Assembly (NCBI GenBank): GCA_017467305.1
Contig: JAFTSM010000033.1
Span: 1 to 56,956, forward strand
Length of the DNA: 56,956 bases
Direction of reading: 5' to 3'
Origin: Candidatus Gastranaerophilales bacterium
GTDB taxonomy: Bacteria > Cyanobacteriota > Vampirovibrionia > Gastranaerophilales > Gastranaerophilaceae
Positions 7,685-16,222 of the stretch are shown piece after piece. The position numbers and the translations under genes were made by a program. The notes beneath the pieces are model-generated. The model made no database searches. It was given only the letters and a program-made list of their open reading frames with translations, and was not told where the DNA came from. Numbering within the stretch: the first letter of the stretch is position 1; every line of letters begins with the position of its first letter.

Positions 7685-8494
7685 TTAAGATGTATGTGAG
7701 ATGTTATAACATTCACAATTATCACGTTCAACTGGAATATTTTCTATAATTGCGACTAATAACTTTTTAAGGTTCGCAATGTTTGACTTGAATACTTGCA
7801 TAACTTCTTGGTGTGTTACAGGTGGAACATCACCAACTAAACCGGCGTCGTAGTCTGTGATTAACGCAATAGTGATTGGGCACATATCAAGTTCATGTAC
7901 TAAATGTACTTCTGGATATTGACTCATGTTAATAACTTCCCAGCCTTGATTTGTGAAGAATTTAGATTCTGCTTTTGTTGAAAATCTTGGTCCGTTAATA
8001 ATTACTACAGTACCTGTTTCATGAACTGTAATACCTAATTTTTTAGCTTTGTCAATTGCAATTTGTCTCAATTCTGGACAATATGGATCAGCAGCACTTG
8101 GGTGGACACAATTTGGACCTTCAAAGAAAGTGTTTTTTCTTCCGTCTGTCCAATCTACAAATTGGTCACAAACAACAAAGTCACCTGGCTTTACGTGGGT
8201 TTGTAAACTACCAGCAGCACAAGGAGATATAACTCTTGTACATCCTAATGATTTTAATGCCCATACGTTAGCTCTGTAGTTAACTGTGTGAGGTAAAAAT
8301 CTATGGTCACGACCGTGACGTGGAATAAATGCAACTTTTTTTCCAAATATTTCACCAATGGTTATAGGGTCAGAAGGTTTGCCATATGGTGTATCAACTG
8401 TTACTTCTTGAACATTTGTTCCCGCTTCTTCAAAAAAACTGTAAAAACCGCTACCACCGATAATACCAATTTGTGCAGTTATTTTTTCTTCCAT
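7685..8494 (-). CDS. mtnP: S-methyl-5'-thioadenosine phosphorylase
   Basis: A 269-residue purine nucleoside phosphorylase of the MTAP group. It begins IGIIGGSGFYSF, then has PRHGRDHRFLPHTVNYRANV (phosphate and nucleoside binding), CAAGSLQTHVKPGDFVVCDQFVDWT, INGPRFSTKAESKFF and INMSQYPEVHLVHEL. It cleaves 5'-methylthioadenosine, a by-product of polyamine synthesis and SAM reactions, to adenine and methylthioribose-1-phosphate. The Met-Ser at the substrate pocket (NMSQYPE, where others have NMTxxPE) is a mild variation; a preference for methylthioinosine cannot be excluded. AGGAGA precedes the ATG. Confidence 0.92.
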   Translation of the reverse strand: MEEKITAQIGIIGGSGFYSFFEEAGTNVQEVTVDTPYGKPSDPITIGEIFGKKVAFIPRHGRDHRFLPHTVNYRANVWALKSLGCTRVISPCAAGSLQTHVKPGDFVVCDQFVDWTDGRKNTFFEGPNCVHPSAADPYCPELRQIAIDKAKKLGITVHETGTVVIINGPRFSTKAESKFFTNQGWEVINMSQYPEVHLVHELDMCPITIALITDYDAGLVGDVPPVTHQEVMQVFKSNIANLKKLLVAIIENIPVERDNCECYNISHTS

Positions 8495-8555
8495 ATAATT
8501 TCTCCTTGTACTTTTATATTTAAATTTTTATCATAGACCGAGCTAATAAGCAAAC

Positions 8556-8590
8556 AAAAAAGAACCGATTATTTAATCGGTTCTTTTTTT
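8556..8590 (-). terminator. Bidirectional intrinsic terminator between the prepilin-like gene and mtnP
   Basis: A perfect 10-bp stem AGAACCGATT (8561-8570) / AATCGGTTCT (8575-8584) with loop ATTT. It has an A run before it and a T run after it, so it should end transcription from the minus-strand prepilin-like gene and could work the other way. Confidence 0.88.
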
Positions 8591-8602
8591 GTTCTTTTTT
8601 AA

Positions 8603-9244
8603 TTAACTTTGTTTACCAGCTGTTACTTGAAGTGAATTTTCAATTAATTCATTTTCAAAGTTGAAATCTGCACCATCTGGAACGTCAACCTTAGCGTCTC
8701 CACGAACTCTTATTTTTAAACCTTTAGGTTCGCCACCAGTACCTCTAAGTCTCTTTTTAGCAAGAGTTCTAAGTTCATTTGAGCTTAAATTACGGTCAAC
8801 GAAAATGATTTTTTCACCACCATCTGGTATTGTACCCTCTAGATTCCAGTATCTAATACCGTCAGTTGTAATAAAGTTTGGTGATTCATAACAGCTACTG
8901 GATGAATCCGTACATTTATCGTATCCCGAATTACCACAGTTAACACGACCAGCTGTGTTTAACGCTTCAGCAACTGCTCTACAAAAAGCGTCATTTGTTA
9001 AGCCTGATAATGGGAATGCATCTGGGTCAGCACCCCATTGGTTTGAAAGCTCACCACCAGATGTCAACAATGTTGAATCTAATGCACTAGCAATAGCACC
9101 TTGTACGCTATAAAGAGCTTTTTTGTAAGTAATTCTATCTTTGTCAGGTCTTACGTTATTGATTACCGGAATTAATATTGCAGCCAAAACACCTAGTATC
9201 GCTAATGTAATCAATGCCTCTGAAAGAGTAAATGCTTTTTTCAT
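8603..9244 (-). CDS. Prepilin-like type IV pilin / type II secretion pseudopilin
   Basis: A 213-residue protein starting MKKAFTLSEALITLAILG, a class III prepilin signal with Glu at +5 and a hydrophobic helix to about residue 27. The residue before the cleavage point is Ala rather than the usual Gly. The globular part has cysteine pairs (CRAVAEALNTAGRVNC; KCTDSSSSC) suited to disulfides and a C-terminal beta region. Such proteins are processed by prepilin peptidase PilD and form pili or pseudopili. No pilus assembly genes are adjacent. AAGGA lies about 12 nt before the ATG, and a strong terminator follows. Confidence 0.78.
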   Translation of the reverse strand: MKKAFTLSEALITLAILGVLAAILIPVINNVRPDKDRITYKKALYSVQGAIASALDSTLLTSGGELSNQWGADPDAFPLSGLTNDAFCRAVAEALNTAGRVNCGNSGYDKCTDSSSSCYESPNFITTDGIRYWNLEGTIPDGGEKIIFVDRNLSSNELRTLAKKRLRGTGGEPKGLKIRVRGDAKVDVPDGADFNFENELIENSLQVTAGKQS

Positions 9245-9383
9245 CTAGATCTTTTCCTTATACTCACATATAGTGACTTTTATTTACAGTATATACTATT
9301 AATATAATACCACATTTTATATATTTCAACTCATGCAAATTTATTATTTTTTAACATTTGTGAATACAATATTTAAACATCAC

Positions 9384-9412
9384 TTGATATAAATTTTTTA
9401 GCTGTATATAAT
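9384..9412 (+). promoter_or_regulatory. Sigma-70 promoter of rpmE
   Basis: TTGATA (9384-9389), a 17-nt spacer and TATAAT (9407-9412). The -10 region lies inside an imperfect inverted repeat AGCTGTAT...CTATAGCT (9400-9421), which may be an operator; that part is weak inference. Confidence 0.7.
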
Positions 9413-9449
9413 TCTATAGCTGATAATAAATTTATAGAGGTATATAGAA

Positions 9450-9650
9450 ATGAAAAAAGAAATACATCCAGATTACAAAAAGACAGTTATAAAATGTGTA
9501 TGTGGTAATGAAATTGAAACAGGTTCAGTTGTTGAAAACTTAACAGTTGAAATTTGTAACAACTGTCACCCATTCTATACTGGCAACCAAAAAATCGTTG
9601 ATACAGAAGGTAGAATTGAAAAATTCAAAAAAAGATATCAACAAAAATAG
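9450..9650 (+). CDS. rpmE: 50S ribosomal protein L31
   Basis: A 66-residue L31 of the zinc-binding C+ type: Cys16, Cys18, Cys36 and Cys39 form the zinc site, in KCVCGNE and [11 protein letters not shown]. The N-terminus MKKEIHPDY and the C-terminal [11 protein letters not shown] are diagnostic. It sits at the central protuberance of the large subunit and bridges to the small subunit. AGAGG precedes the start, and a clear promoter and terminator flank the gene, so it can be a single-gene unit ahead of thyX. Confidence 0.96.
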   Translation: MKKEIHPDYKKTVIKCVCGNEIETGSVVENLTVEICNNCHPFYTGNQKIVDTEGRIEKFKKRYQQK

Positions 9651-9657
9651 CTTATTT

Positions 9658-9690
9658 GCAGTGCTTTTCAAAAGAAAGCACTGCTTTTTT
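9658..9690 (+). terminator. Intrinsic terminator after rpmE
   Basis: A perfect 10-bp stem GCAGTGCTTT (9658-9667) / AAAGCACTGC (9675-9684), a 7-nt loop and a T run. Confidence 0.9.
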
Positions 9691-9692
9691 AT

Positions 9693-9716
9693 ACCCGCTT
9701 ACTAAAGTGGGTTTTT
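9693..9716 (+). terminator. Second terminator-like hairpin, just before thyX
   Basis: ACCCGCTT (9693-9700) / AAGTGGGT (9705-9712) with loop ACTA and one G-T pair, followed by four more T. It lies about 20 nt before the thyX start and is either a backup terminator of rpmE or a control point for thyX read-through. Confidence 0.55.
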
Positions 9717-9737
9717 GTGTTTAATGGAGGGATTAAA

Positions 9738-10436
9738 ATGAACAAAGATAGATTTGCGCAAGTAAGACTAATTTCTAGACCAGAAAATATGCTTAAAACT
9801 ATTTATACTGCTTGTAGAACTTGTTATAGTGCAGATTCTCCCTTAAACATTTATGATTGTGATTCTGCTCAAGATGAAGAGAAAATGTTAAAACTTATAT
9901 CAAGAGTGGTTTCGTCTGGTCACTATTCTACGATTGAGCATATCCAAGTTAGCTTCGCTATCTCTAATATTTCAAGAGCGTGTTCTCATCAACTTGTTAG
10001 ACACAGACACATGTCCTTTTCTCAAAAATCTCAAAGATATGTTAAAGAAAAAGGTCAATTTGATTATTTAACACCGGATACAATCGAAAATAATCCCGAA
10101 TTAAAAGAAAAATTTGATGAGTTTATGGGTAAAATTTCTGAGTTTTATCTTGAACTTACAGAAGCTGGTATTCCAGCAGAAGATGCTCGTGCAGTATTAC
10201 CAAACGCTGCTTCAACTTCAATGGTTGCAAGCTTGAATTTAAGAGAACTTATCCACCTTGCAAACCTTAGACTTTGTACTAGAGCACAAAAGGAAATCAG
10301 AATTCTTGTTAAGAGAATGTGTGATGAATTAATTAAGGAAGAACCTTGGCTAAAAGATTATCTTGTTCCAAAATGTGAAAGATTTGGTTTTTGTGATGAA
10401 GATAAATCTTGCGGAAGAGTTCCAACTAGAGGATAA
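9738..10436 (+). CDS. thyX: Flavin-dependent thymidylate synthase
   Basis: A 232-residue ThyX. The signature RHRx7S is present as [11 protein letters not shown], followed by QRY, and the substrate region ends with [22 protein letters not shown]. ThyX makes dTMP from dUMP using FAD, NADPH and methylene-tetrahydrofolate, replacing ThyA. I chose the ATG at 9738 because GGAGGG lies just upstream; a GTG 21 nt earlier sits right behind the hairpin and lacks a site. Only 5 nt separate it from prfA. Confidence 0.95.
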   Translation: MNKDRFAQVRLISRPENMLKTIYTACRTCYSADSPLNIYDCDSAQDEEKMLKLISRVVSSGHYSTIEHIQVSFAISNISRACSHQLVRHRHMSFSQKSQRYVKEKGQFDYLTPDTIENNPELKEKFDEFMGKISEFYLELTEAGIPAEDARAVLPNAASTSMVASLNLRELIHLANLRLCTRAQKEIRILVKRMCDELIKEEPWLKDYLVPKCERFGFCDEDKSCGRVPTRG

Positions 10437-10441
10437 ATACA

Positions 10442-11524
10442 ATGAAAGATATGATAGATAAAATCTTGCAAATTGAAAGCAAGTATATGGAATTAGGTCA
10501 AATATTATCTGACCCAGAAGTTATTCAAGACTACAACAAGTTTAAAACTCTTTCAAAACAAAGAAAAGCGATGGAAGAAACAGTTGAAACTTATCAAGCT
10601 TGGAAAGAATCTGACGCAGCTGTAAAAGATGCAGAAGAACTTTTAAAGGGAGAAACTGATGAAACAATGCGTGAATTTTTAAGAAATGAAATTTCTGAAA
10701 ATGAAGCCAAAATGGAAGAATTAAAAGAGAAAATGAAAGTTCTTTTACTTCCTCGTGACCCAATGGATGATAAAGATATCATGCTTGAAATTAGAGGTTC
10801 TGCTGGTGGTGATGAGGCTAACATTTTTGCCGGCGATTTGATGAGAATGTACTTAAAATTTGCTGATAAACAAGGTTGGCAAACGCAAGTTCTATCTAAA
10901 ACAGATTGTGAAGCTGGTGGTGTATCAGAAGTTATTATTTCAATTAAAGGTGATAGCATTTATTCAAAGCTAAAATATGAATCTGGTGTTCACCGTGTAC
11001 AAAGAGTTCCTGCCACAGAATCACAAGGTAGAGTTCATACATCAACTGCTACAGTTGCTGTTATGCCAGAAGTTGATGATGTTGAAGTTGAATTAAATAT
11101 GAATGATATTGAAATCACAACTGCACGTTCTGGTGGTGCTGGTGGTCAAAACGTAAACAAAGTAGAAACAGCTGCTCGTGTTTTCCACAAACCGACTGGT
11201 ATTATGATTTTCTGTACAGAAGAACGTTCTCAACTTCAAAATAAAGAAAGAGCATTGCAAATTTTAAAAGCAAAACTTTATGATATTGAAGTTCAAAAAC
11301 AAATGAAAGAAGTTACAGATTTAAGACGTTCTCAAGTTGGTACTGGAGACCGTTCAGAGCGTATTAGAACATATAACTTCCCTCAAGGTCGTTTAACAGA
11401 CCATAGAATAGGACAAAACCTAAATGTTTGGACTGTAATCGACGGTGATTTAGATGAATTATTAAATCTGTTAATGACCCACGATCAAAAATTAAAATTA
11501 GAAAAATTAGCTGAGATTAATTAA
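10442..11524 (+). CDS. prfA: Peptide chain release factor 1
   Basis: A 360-residue class I release factor. The stop-codon reading tripeptide is P190-A-T (PxT type, reads UAA/UAG), which marks RF1 and not RF2. The catalytic GGQ is at 234-236, in [18 protein letters not shown]. Length is exactly typical. The AGAGGA in the 3' end of thyX serves as ribosome site, so the two are translationally linked. The methylase PrmC that usually follows prfA is not here. Confidence 0.97.
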   Translation: MKDMIDKILQIESKYMELGQILSDPEVIQDYNKFKTLSKQRKAMEETVETYQAWKESDAAVKDAEELLKGETDETMREFLRNEISENEAKMEELKEKMKVLLLPRDPMDDKDIMLEIRGSAGGDEANIFAGDLMRMYLKFADKQGWQTQVLSKTDCEAGGVSEVIISIKGDSIYSKLKYESGVHRVQRVPATESQGRVHTSTATVAVMPEVDDVEVELNMNDIEITTARSGGAGGQNVNKVETAARVFHKPTGIMIFCTEERSQLQNKERALQILKAKLYDIEVQKQMKEVTDLRRSQVGTGDRSERIRTYNFPQGRLTDHRIGQNLNVWTVIDGDLDELLNLLMTHDQKLKLEKLAEIN

Positions 11525-11537
11525 TCTCAGCTTTTTT
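11509..11537 (+). terminator. Terminator overlapping the end of prfA
   Basis: A perfect 24-bp palindrome (11509-11532; half AGCTGAGATTAA) followed by a T run. The prfA stop codon (11522-11524) lies inside the 3' arm, so a terminating ribosome would hinder the hairpin from forming. Confidence 0.85.
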
Positions 11538-11594
11538 ATTTGAATATGGTCGTCCATAAATTATGTTATAGGTATATATCATTATTTATTGATA

Positions 11595-11843
11595 TTAACC
11601 CAAAAAGTTGATTATTGAAGCACCGTTTCTTACATCTCGTCTATAACGATTTTCCATTAATTGTGTAGATGTTTCTTTAATTGTATATGTTTTTCCGTTC
11701 AACATAACAATATCAGACATTTTTTCATCTTGTTCATTTGGTTCAACTGATAAAATAAAATTACTGTTTAAAAAACGTTCCTTTTCACCAACTGTTTTAA
11801 CTTTTATAAAAGATGGAGAAGTAATAATTCCCTCAATAGTCAT
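11595..11843 (-). CDS. Small hypothetical protein, faintly FlbD-like
   Basis: An 82-residue protein with good AAGGG ribosome site. The pattern SFIKVKTVGEKERFLNSNFI...VEPNE...DIVMLNGKTYTIKET has the layout of small FlbD-type proteins (a short beta unit with lN-x(3)-I, nGk-x-y-x-V/I-x-E-S/T), but identity is too low to assign that. No signal or membrane segment. Single gene in a short gap between prfA and tspO. Confidence 0.5.
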   Translation of the reverse strand: MTIEGIITSPSFIKVKTVGEKERFLNSNFILSVEPNEQDEKMSDIVMLNGKTYTIKETSTQLMENRYRRDVRNGASIINFLG

Positions 11844-11882
11844 AATAATATCCCTTTTGTTTCTAATGCTAATGTAATAAAA

Positions 11883-12272
11883 CTAATTTAGCACCAAATA
11901 ACCAAAATTTAAATAGGCAGCAAAACTTATCCAAAACAAATATGGCAAAAGCAATATTGAAGCAAGTTTCGAATATTTAAAAAATGTAATAATTGTAAGC
12001 CACAAAAAGATATACATAATGACAATAATAATAAATCCACCTAAAATATTTTCCATTCCAAAGAATATTGGCACCCACGTCCAATTTAAAACGAGTTGAA
12101 TTATAAAAAAAATCAATGGTAATCGTTTTTCTTTTGTCATTCCATTACCCCAAAATAAAATAAACGAGGTAAAAATCATTATATAAAGTACTAGCCACAC
12201 AGGAGTAAACAGCCAATCTGGTGGACTTAAAAAGGGCTTATTTAAACTATCAAACCATTCCATATTTTTCAT
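11883..12272 (-). CDS. tspO: TspO/MBR family protein
   Basis: A 129-residue, five-helix membrane protein. Family marks are visible in order: W-x(2)-L-x-KP-x-LSPPDWLFTPVW-x(2)-LY near the N-terminus, QLVLNWTWVPIFF in the middle, and PYLFWISFAAYLNF at the end. TspO proteins bind porphyrins and cholesterol-like ligands and are linked to tetrapyrrole and stress responses. The PYLFWISFAAYLN helix holds the ligand-pocket tryptophan. There is no clear ribosome site; a second ATG three codons in is an alternative start. Confidence 0.88.
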   Translation of the reverse strand: MKNMEWFDSLNKPFLSPPDWLFTPVWLVLYIMIFTSFILFWGNGMTKEKRLPLIFFIIQLVLNWTWVPIFFGMENILGGFIIIVIMYIFLWLTIITFFKYSKLASILLLPYLFWISFAAYLNFGYLVLN

Positions 12273-12390
12273 ATTTTTAGTTTAAATACATTTTTAGTAA
12301 AAAATATTCCCCACTTGTTTAAAAAATTTATATTCATTAAAATAAAAAAGAGAGAATTTATAATAAAAAGATAGTTGGGGAATTTTTAAA

Positions 12391-12795
12391 ATGAATAAAC
12401 AAGCATCTCTTTGGGTTTCTATTCTTTTTTTGATTTTTAATCTTATGCTTTTTGCTTTTTTCATATATAATTCAGAACCATATAAATCAAAAATTATTTG
12501 CAATAAAGAAAAAGATATCTGTGTTATAAGTCAAACAACCTTAACCGATAGCGAATTTGTTGCCTTTAAATTCTCTATTAGTGATATGTTGAACAAACAA
12601 AAATGCAAAGATAGTGTAAGAATAGTAAGAAGAAATACGATTAACCCCAAAGATAAACGTTATATAATAAACAATCAGCTGATATGCAATTATCAATTTC
12701 TTTCATTATGTAAGCGAGATATAAAAACAATAAACAAAAGAATACAGCAACTTCCAGAAAGTGGAGATGCTGTTGTTTTTACAAAATGGCTATAA
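12391..12795 (+). CDS. Hypothetical membrane-anchored protein
   Basis: A 134-residue protein with one N-terminal transmembrane segment (about 8-27, LWVSILFLIFNLMLFAFFIY) and a basic, outward-facing domain with five cysteines (IICNKEKDICV, KQKCKD, LICNYQFLSLCKR) that may form disulfides. No known family recognised. GGGGA precedes the start, and a TATAAT lies about 30 nt upstream of the ATG. A strong bidirectional terminator follows. Confidence 0.55.
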   Translation: MNKQASLWVSILFLIFNLMLFAFFIYNSEPYKSKIICNKEKDICVISQTTLTDSEFVAFKFSISDMLNKQKCKDSVRIVRRNTINPKDKRYIINNQLICNYQFLSLCKRDIKTINKRIQQLPESGDAVVFTKWL

Positions 12796-12826
12796 AAAAG
12801 ACCTCCTATTAAGGAGGTCTTTTTTT
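12794..12826. terminator. Bidirectional terminator at the end of the pyr operon
   Basis: AGACCTCCT (12799-12807) / AGGAGGTCT (12812-12820), loop ATTA, with six A before and T run after. It ends the plus-strand gene at 12795 and, on the other strand, the pyr operon just past the 44-residue ORF. Confidence 0.9.
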
Positions 12827-12959
12827 ACCTTGTAAATATTTCTGGGTGGTTTGAATTAGATAGAACTATTTCTCTATATTCATTTTTATCAATATTTACA
12901 CCCATATTTTTTATGTCTATTTTGAACTTTGGTTTTTTCTTTTTCTTCTTTTCTTCCAT
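12825..12959 (-). CDS. 44-residue lysine-rich small protein at the end of the pyr operon
   Basis: A short ORF starting 8 nt after the carB stop codon. The translation begins MEEKKKKKKPKFKIDIKNMG and ends with SNSNHPEIFTR. Its TAA lies at the edge of the operon terminator, so it fills exactly the space left at the operon end. The AAGTAGG upstream is a modest ribosome site; translational coupling to carB is likely. The basic head suggests nucleic-acid or ribosome binding, which is only a guess. No family recognised. Confidence 0.5.
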   Translation of the reverse strand: MEEKKKKKKPKFKIDIKNMGVNIDKNEYREIVLSNSNHPEIFTR

Positions 12960-12966
12960 AATAGAC

Positions 12967-15900
12967 CTACTTTGATAGAACTTCTGCTTTTCTATATTTA
13001 TCAATACTATTATATGTCAAAGCTGGGTCATTCATATAACATTTCAAAGCCTCTAAATAAGCTTTAGCTGTATCTAATACAGTAAAGCAAGGTGTTGAAT
13101 ACATTTCTGCAATTGTTCTGATTAAGAAGCCTCTATCTTCTGAACCATATCTTACTTTACTATTATTAGTCGTTGGTGTATTGATGATAAAACATAATTC
13201 TTTATTTTTCATATTGCGTTGCATTTTTTGAATATCAAATTTTTCAATTTCTTTTGATTCAATATTATGCAACTTTAAGAATTTGTGTGTACCAGTTGTT
13301 GCAACTAGATTATATCCAAGTTCAACTAAATCCTTAGCTATTTCCACACAATCTTTCTTATAGTGGTCATTAATTGAAATCAATACATTACCACGTTCAG
13401 TAGATAGATTATAACCAGCAGCCAAGAATCCTTTTGCTAATGCTCTTGGGTAGCTTGTATCAATACCAAGTACCTCACCAGTTGACTTCATTTCAGGTGC
13501 TAAGGCTGGGTCTATTCTATTCAATTTTTGGAATGAAAAGATAGGCACTTTAGCACAAACCAAACCAGTTTTTTCAACCAAACCTGGTTTATAACCTTGT
13601 TCAATAATTGATTGACCTAATACTGCGGCAATTGCAATCTTAACCATAGGTATTCCAGTAACTTTACTTAAAATTGGTACTGTTCTTGAAGCACGTGGGT
13701 TAACCTCGATAATATATGCAACGTTATCTTTCATAACAAACTGAATATTCATTAGCCCTTTAATTTTTAATGCTTTAGCAATTTTTTCTGTATAAGTTAC
13801 TAAGTTTTTGATTACTTCTTCTGGAATTGTTCTTGTTGGATATAATGCAATAGAGTCACCAGAGTGAATACCAGCACGTTCAACGTGTTCTGTAATCGCA
13901 GGAATTAATACATTCTCACCATCAGAAATCGCATCTAACTCTAACTCTTTACCTTCAATATATTGGTCGATTAGAATTGGATGTTCATCAGAGAATTTTA
14001 ATGCTCCTTCAATGTATGAAATCAATTCATCCTTATTGTAAACAACTTGCATACCACGACCACCAATTACAAATGAAGGTCTTACAAGTAATGGATAACC
14101 TAAAGTTTTTGCTACTTCTAAAGCTTCTGATTGTTTTCTAATTGCAAAACCTTTTGGTTGAGGAATTTTTAAATCTCTTAATAACTGTTCAAATAGTTTT
14201 CTATCTTCTGCTGCATTGATTGAATCTAATGAAGTACCTAGAATTTTCACTCCTCTTTCGTGTAATTTTGGTGCTAAGTTGATAGCTGTTTGACCACCAA
14301 ATTGAACCATTACACCTTCTGGATTTTCTTTTTCGATAATATTCATTATGTTTTCAATGTGCATAGGCTCAAAATACAATTTGTCAGCAACGTCAAAGTC
14401 TGTTGATAAAGTTTCTGGGTTAGAGTTTACAATTAATGATTTATAATTGTGATTTCTTACTTCCCAAGCTGCATGAACAGAACAATAATCAAATTCAATA
14501 CCTTGACCAATTCTGATTGGACCAGAACCAAGAATTAAAATCTTTTTATCATTATCATTTGCATCACTTTCATCAACTTCGTTATAAGTTGAATAGTAGT
14601 ATGGTGTATAAGCTTTAAATTCAGCCGCACAAGTATCTACAATTTTAAATGAAGCACTGATTGAATTTTCTTTTTTCATTCGTTCAATCTCTGCAATTGA
14701 TTTTTGTGTGTATCTTGCAATTTCTTCATCTAAGAAACCTTTTTCTTTCGCTTCAAGATAAAGTGCTGGAGTTAAAGTATCATTTTTTAATTTATTTTCA
14801 AAATCTACTAAACCTTTTATCTTGCAGATAAACCACTTATCAATCTTTGTAATTTTACAAATTTCATTTACACTAACACCACGATTGATAGCTTCAGCAA
14901 CTCTGAAAATTCTTCTATCATCTTGTACGTGTAATAATGCTTTTAATTCTTCTTCGCTAGATTCTAAATAACGACCACGTAATAGACCAGTATATTTAGA
15001 CTCAATTGAAGCAATTGCTTTTTTGAAAGAACTTTCAAAAGTTCTACCGATAGCCATAACCTCACCAGTAGCCTTCATTTTTGTACCAAGAATTCTATCG
15101 CCGTGTTTAAATTTATCAAATGGCCATTTTGGAATTTTAGTTACTACGTAGTCAATTGTAGGCTCAACTGCAGCAACTGTTTTCTTTGTAATAGAGTTTG
15201 GAATTTCGTGTAAGTGATAACCTATTGCAATTTTTGTTGTAATTTTGGCGATTGGATAACCAGTTGCTTTAGAAGCTAAAGCTGATGAACGGCTAACACG
15301 AGGGTTAACTTCGATTACATAGTATTGGTTGCTTACCGTATCTAAGGCGAATTGTACGTTACAACCACCTTCGATTTTTAAAGCTTTAATGATTTTTAAA
15401 GCAGCACCTCTCATCATTTGACATTCTTTACTTGTCAAGGTTTGAGTTGGTGCAACTACAAAGCTATCACCAGTATGGATACCAATTGGGTCAATGTTTT
15501 CCATATTACAGATTGCAATACTTGTATTATTTGCGTCACGAATAACTTCGTATTCAATCTCTTTATAGCCAGCAATACTTTTTTCAACTAATACTTGTGA
15601 AATTGGGCTTAAAGATAAACCAGTATGAACAATATCTTCATATTCACTATAGTTATTAGCAATACCGCCACCAGTACCACCTAACGTATAAGCTGGTCTT
15701 ACAATAATTGGGAAACCTATTTTTTGTGCGAATTTTTTAGCATCTTCTAAATTTGAAACAATATCACTTTCTGGAATTGGTTCACCAATTTCAAGCATTA
15801 AATTTTTAAATAATTCTCTATCTTCTGCTTTTTTAATTGATTCAATTCTTGTACCTAAAAGTTCTACATTGTATTTTTCTAAAATACCTTCTTCATATAA

Positions 15901-16203
15901 ATTAACTGCTAAGTTTAAACCAGTTTGACCACCTAATGTCGCAATTAAACCATTTGGTCTTTCTTTTTCAATAATATAAGCTAAAGATTCAACTGTTAAT
16001 GGTTCAATATAAACTTTATCTGCAATATTTTCATCAGTCATAATTGTTGCAGGGTTTGAGTTTACAAGAACTACTTCTATATTTTCTTCTTTTAAAGTTC
16101 TACAAGCTTGTACTCCAGCGTAGTCAAACTCAGCTGCTTGACCGATTACGATAGGGCCTGAACCTATAACAAGAACTTTCTTTATATTTTTATTTAATGG
16201 CAT
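12967..16203 (-). CDS. carB: Carbamoyl-phosphate synthase large subunit
   Basis: A 1078-residue full-length CarB. Two homologous ATP-grasp halves are visible: the first (about 1-400) with IGSGPIVIGQAAEFDYAG and RPAYTLGGTGGGIA, the second (about 555-930) with LGSGPIRIGQGIEFDYCSVH and RPSFVIGGRGMQVV. The C-terminal MGS-like allosteric domain follows (about 940-1078). It makes carbamoyl phosphate from bicarbonate, two ATP and ammonia. Normally CarA supplies the ammonia from glutamine, but here the CarA partner lacks the glutaminase residues. AGGAAAG precedes the ATG, 19 nt after the fusion gene. Confidence 0.97.
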   Translation of the reverse strand: MPLNKNIKKVLVIGSGPIVIGQAAEFDYAGVQACRTLKEENIEVVLVNSNPATIMTDENIADKVYIEPLTVESLAYIIEKERPNGLIATLGGQTGLNLAVNLYEEGILEKYNVELLGTRIESIKKAEDRELFKNLMLEIGEPIPESDIVSNLEDAKKFAQKIGFPIIVRPAYTLGGTGGGIANNYSEYEDIVHTGLSLSPISQVLVEKSIAGYKEIEYEVIRDANNTSIAICNMENIDPIGIHTGDSFVVAPTQTLTSKECQMMRGAALKIIKALKIEGGCNVQFALDTVSNQYYVIEVNPRVSRSSALASKATGYPIAKITTKIAIGYHLHEIPNSITKKTVAAVEPTIDYVVTKIPKWPFDKFKHGDRILGTKMKATGEVMAIGRTFESSFKKAIASIESKYTGLLRGRYLESSEEELKALLHVQDDRRIFRVAEAINRGVSVNEICKITKIDKWFICKIKGLVDFENKLKNDTLTPALYLEAKEKGFLDEEIARYTQKSIAEIERMKKENSISASFKIVDTCAAEFKAYTPYYYSTYNEVDESDANDNDKKILILGSGPIRIGQGIEFDYCSVHAAWEVRNHNYKSLIVNSNPETLSTDFDVADKLYFEPMHIENIMNIIEKENPEGVMVQFGGQTAINLAPKLHERGVKILGTSLDSINAAEDRKLFEQLLRDLKIPQPKGFAIRKQSEALEVAKTLGYPLLVRPSFVIGGRGMQVVYNKDELISYIEGALKFSDEHPILIDQYIEGKELELDAISDGENVLIPAITEHVERAGIHSGDSIALYPTRTIPEEVIKNLVTYTEKIAKALKIKGLMNIQFVMKDNVAYIIEVNPRASRTVPILSKVTGIPMVKIAIAAVLGQSIIEQGYKPGLVEKTGLVCAKVPIFSFQKLNRIDPALAPEMKSTGEVLGIDTSYPRALAKGFLAAGYNLSTERGNVLISINDHYKKDCVEIAKDLVELGYNLVATTGTHKFLKLHNIESKEIEKFDIQKMQRNMKNKELCFIINTPTTNNSKVRYGSEDRGFLIRTIAEMYSTPCFTVLDTAKAYLEALKCYMNDPALTYNSIDKYRKAEVLSK

Positions 16204-16222
16204 AATCTATCTCTTTCCTTAC

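Noticed and set aside
10594-10959. Open frame of 121 codons antisense to prfA
   Set aside because: prfA is certain in the opposite strand; the antisense frame is Ser/Pro-rich in the way expected of a shadow.
16204-16222. Missing C-terminal part of CarA hidden by a frameshift before carB
   Set aside because: Only 19 nt lie between the stop codon and the carB start, and they are the carB ribosome site, so the lost His-Pro-Glu region cannot be there in any frame.
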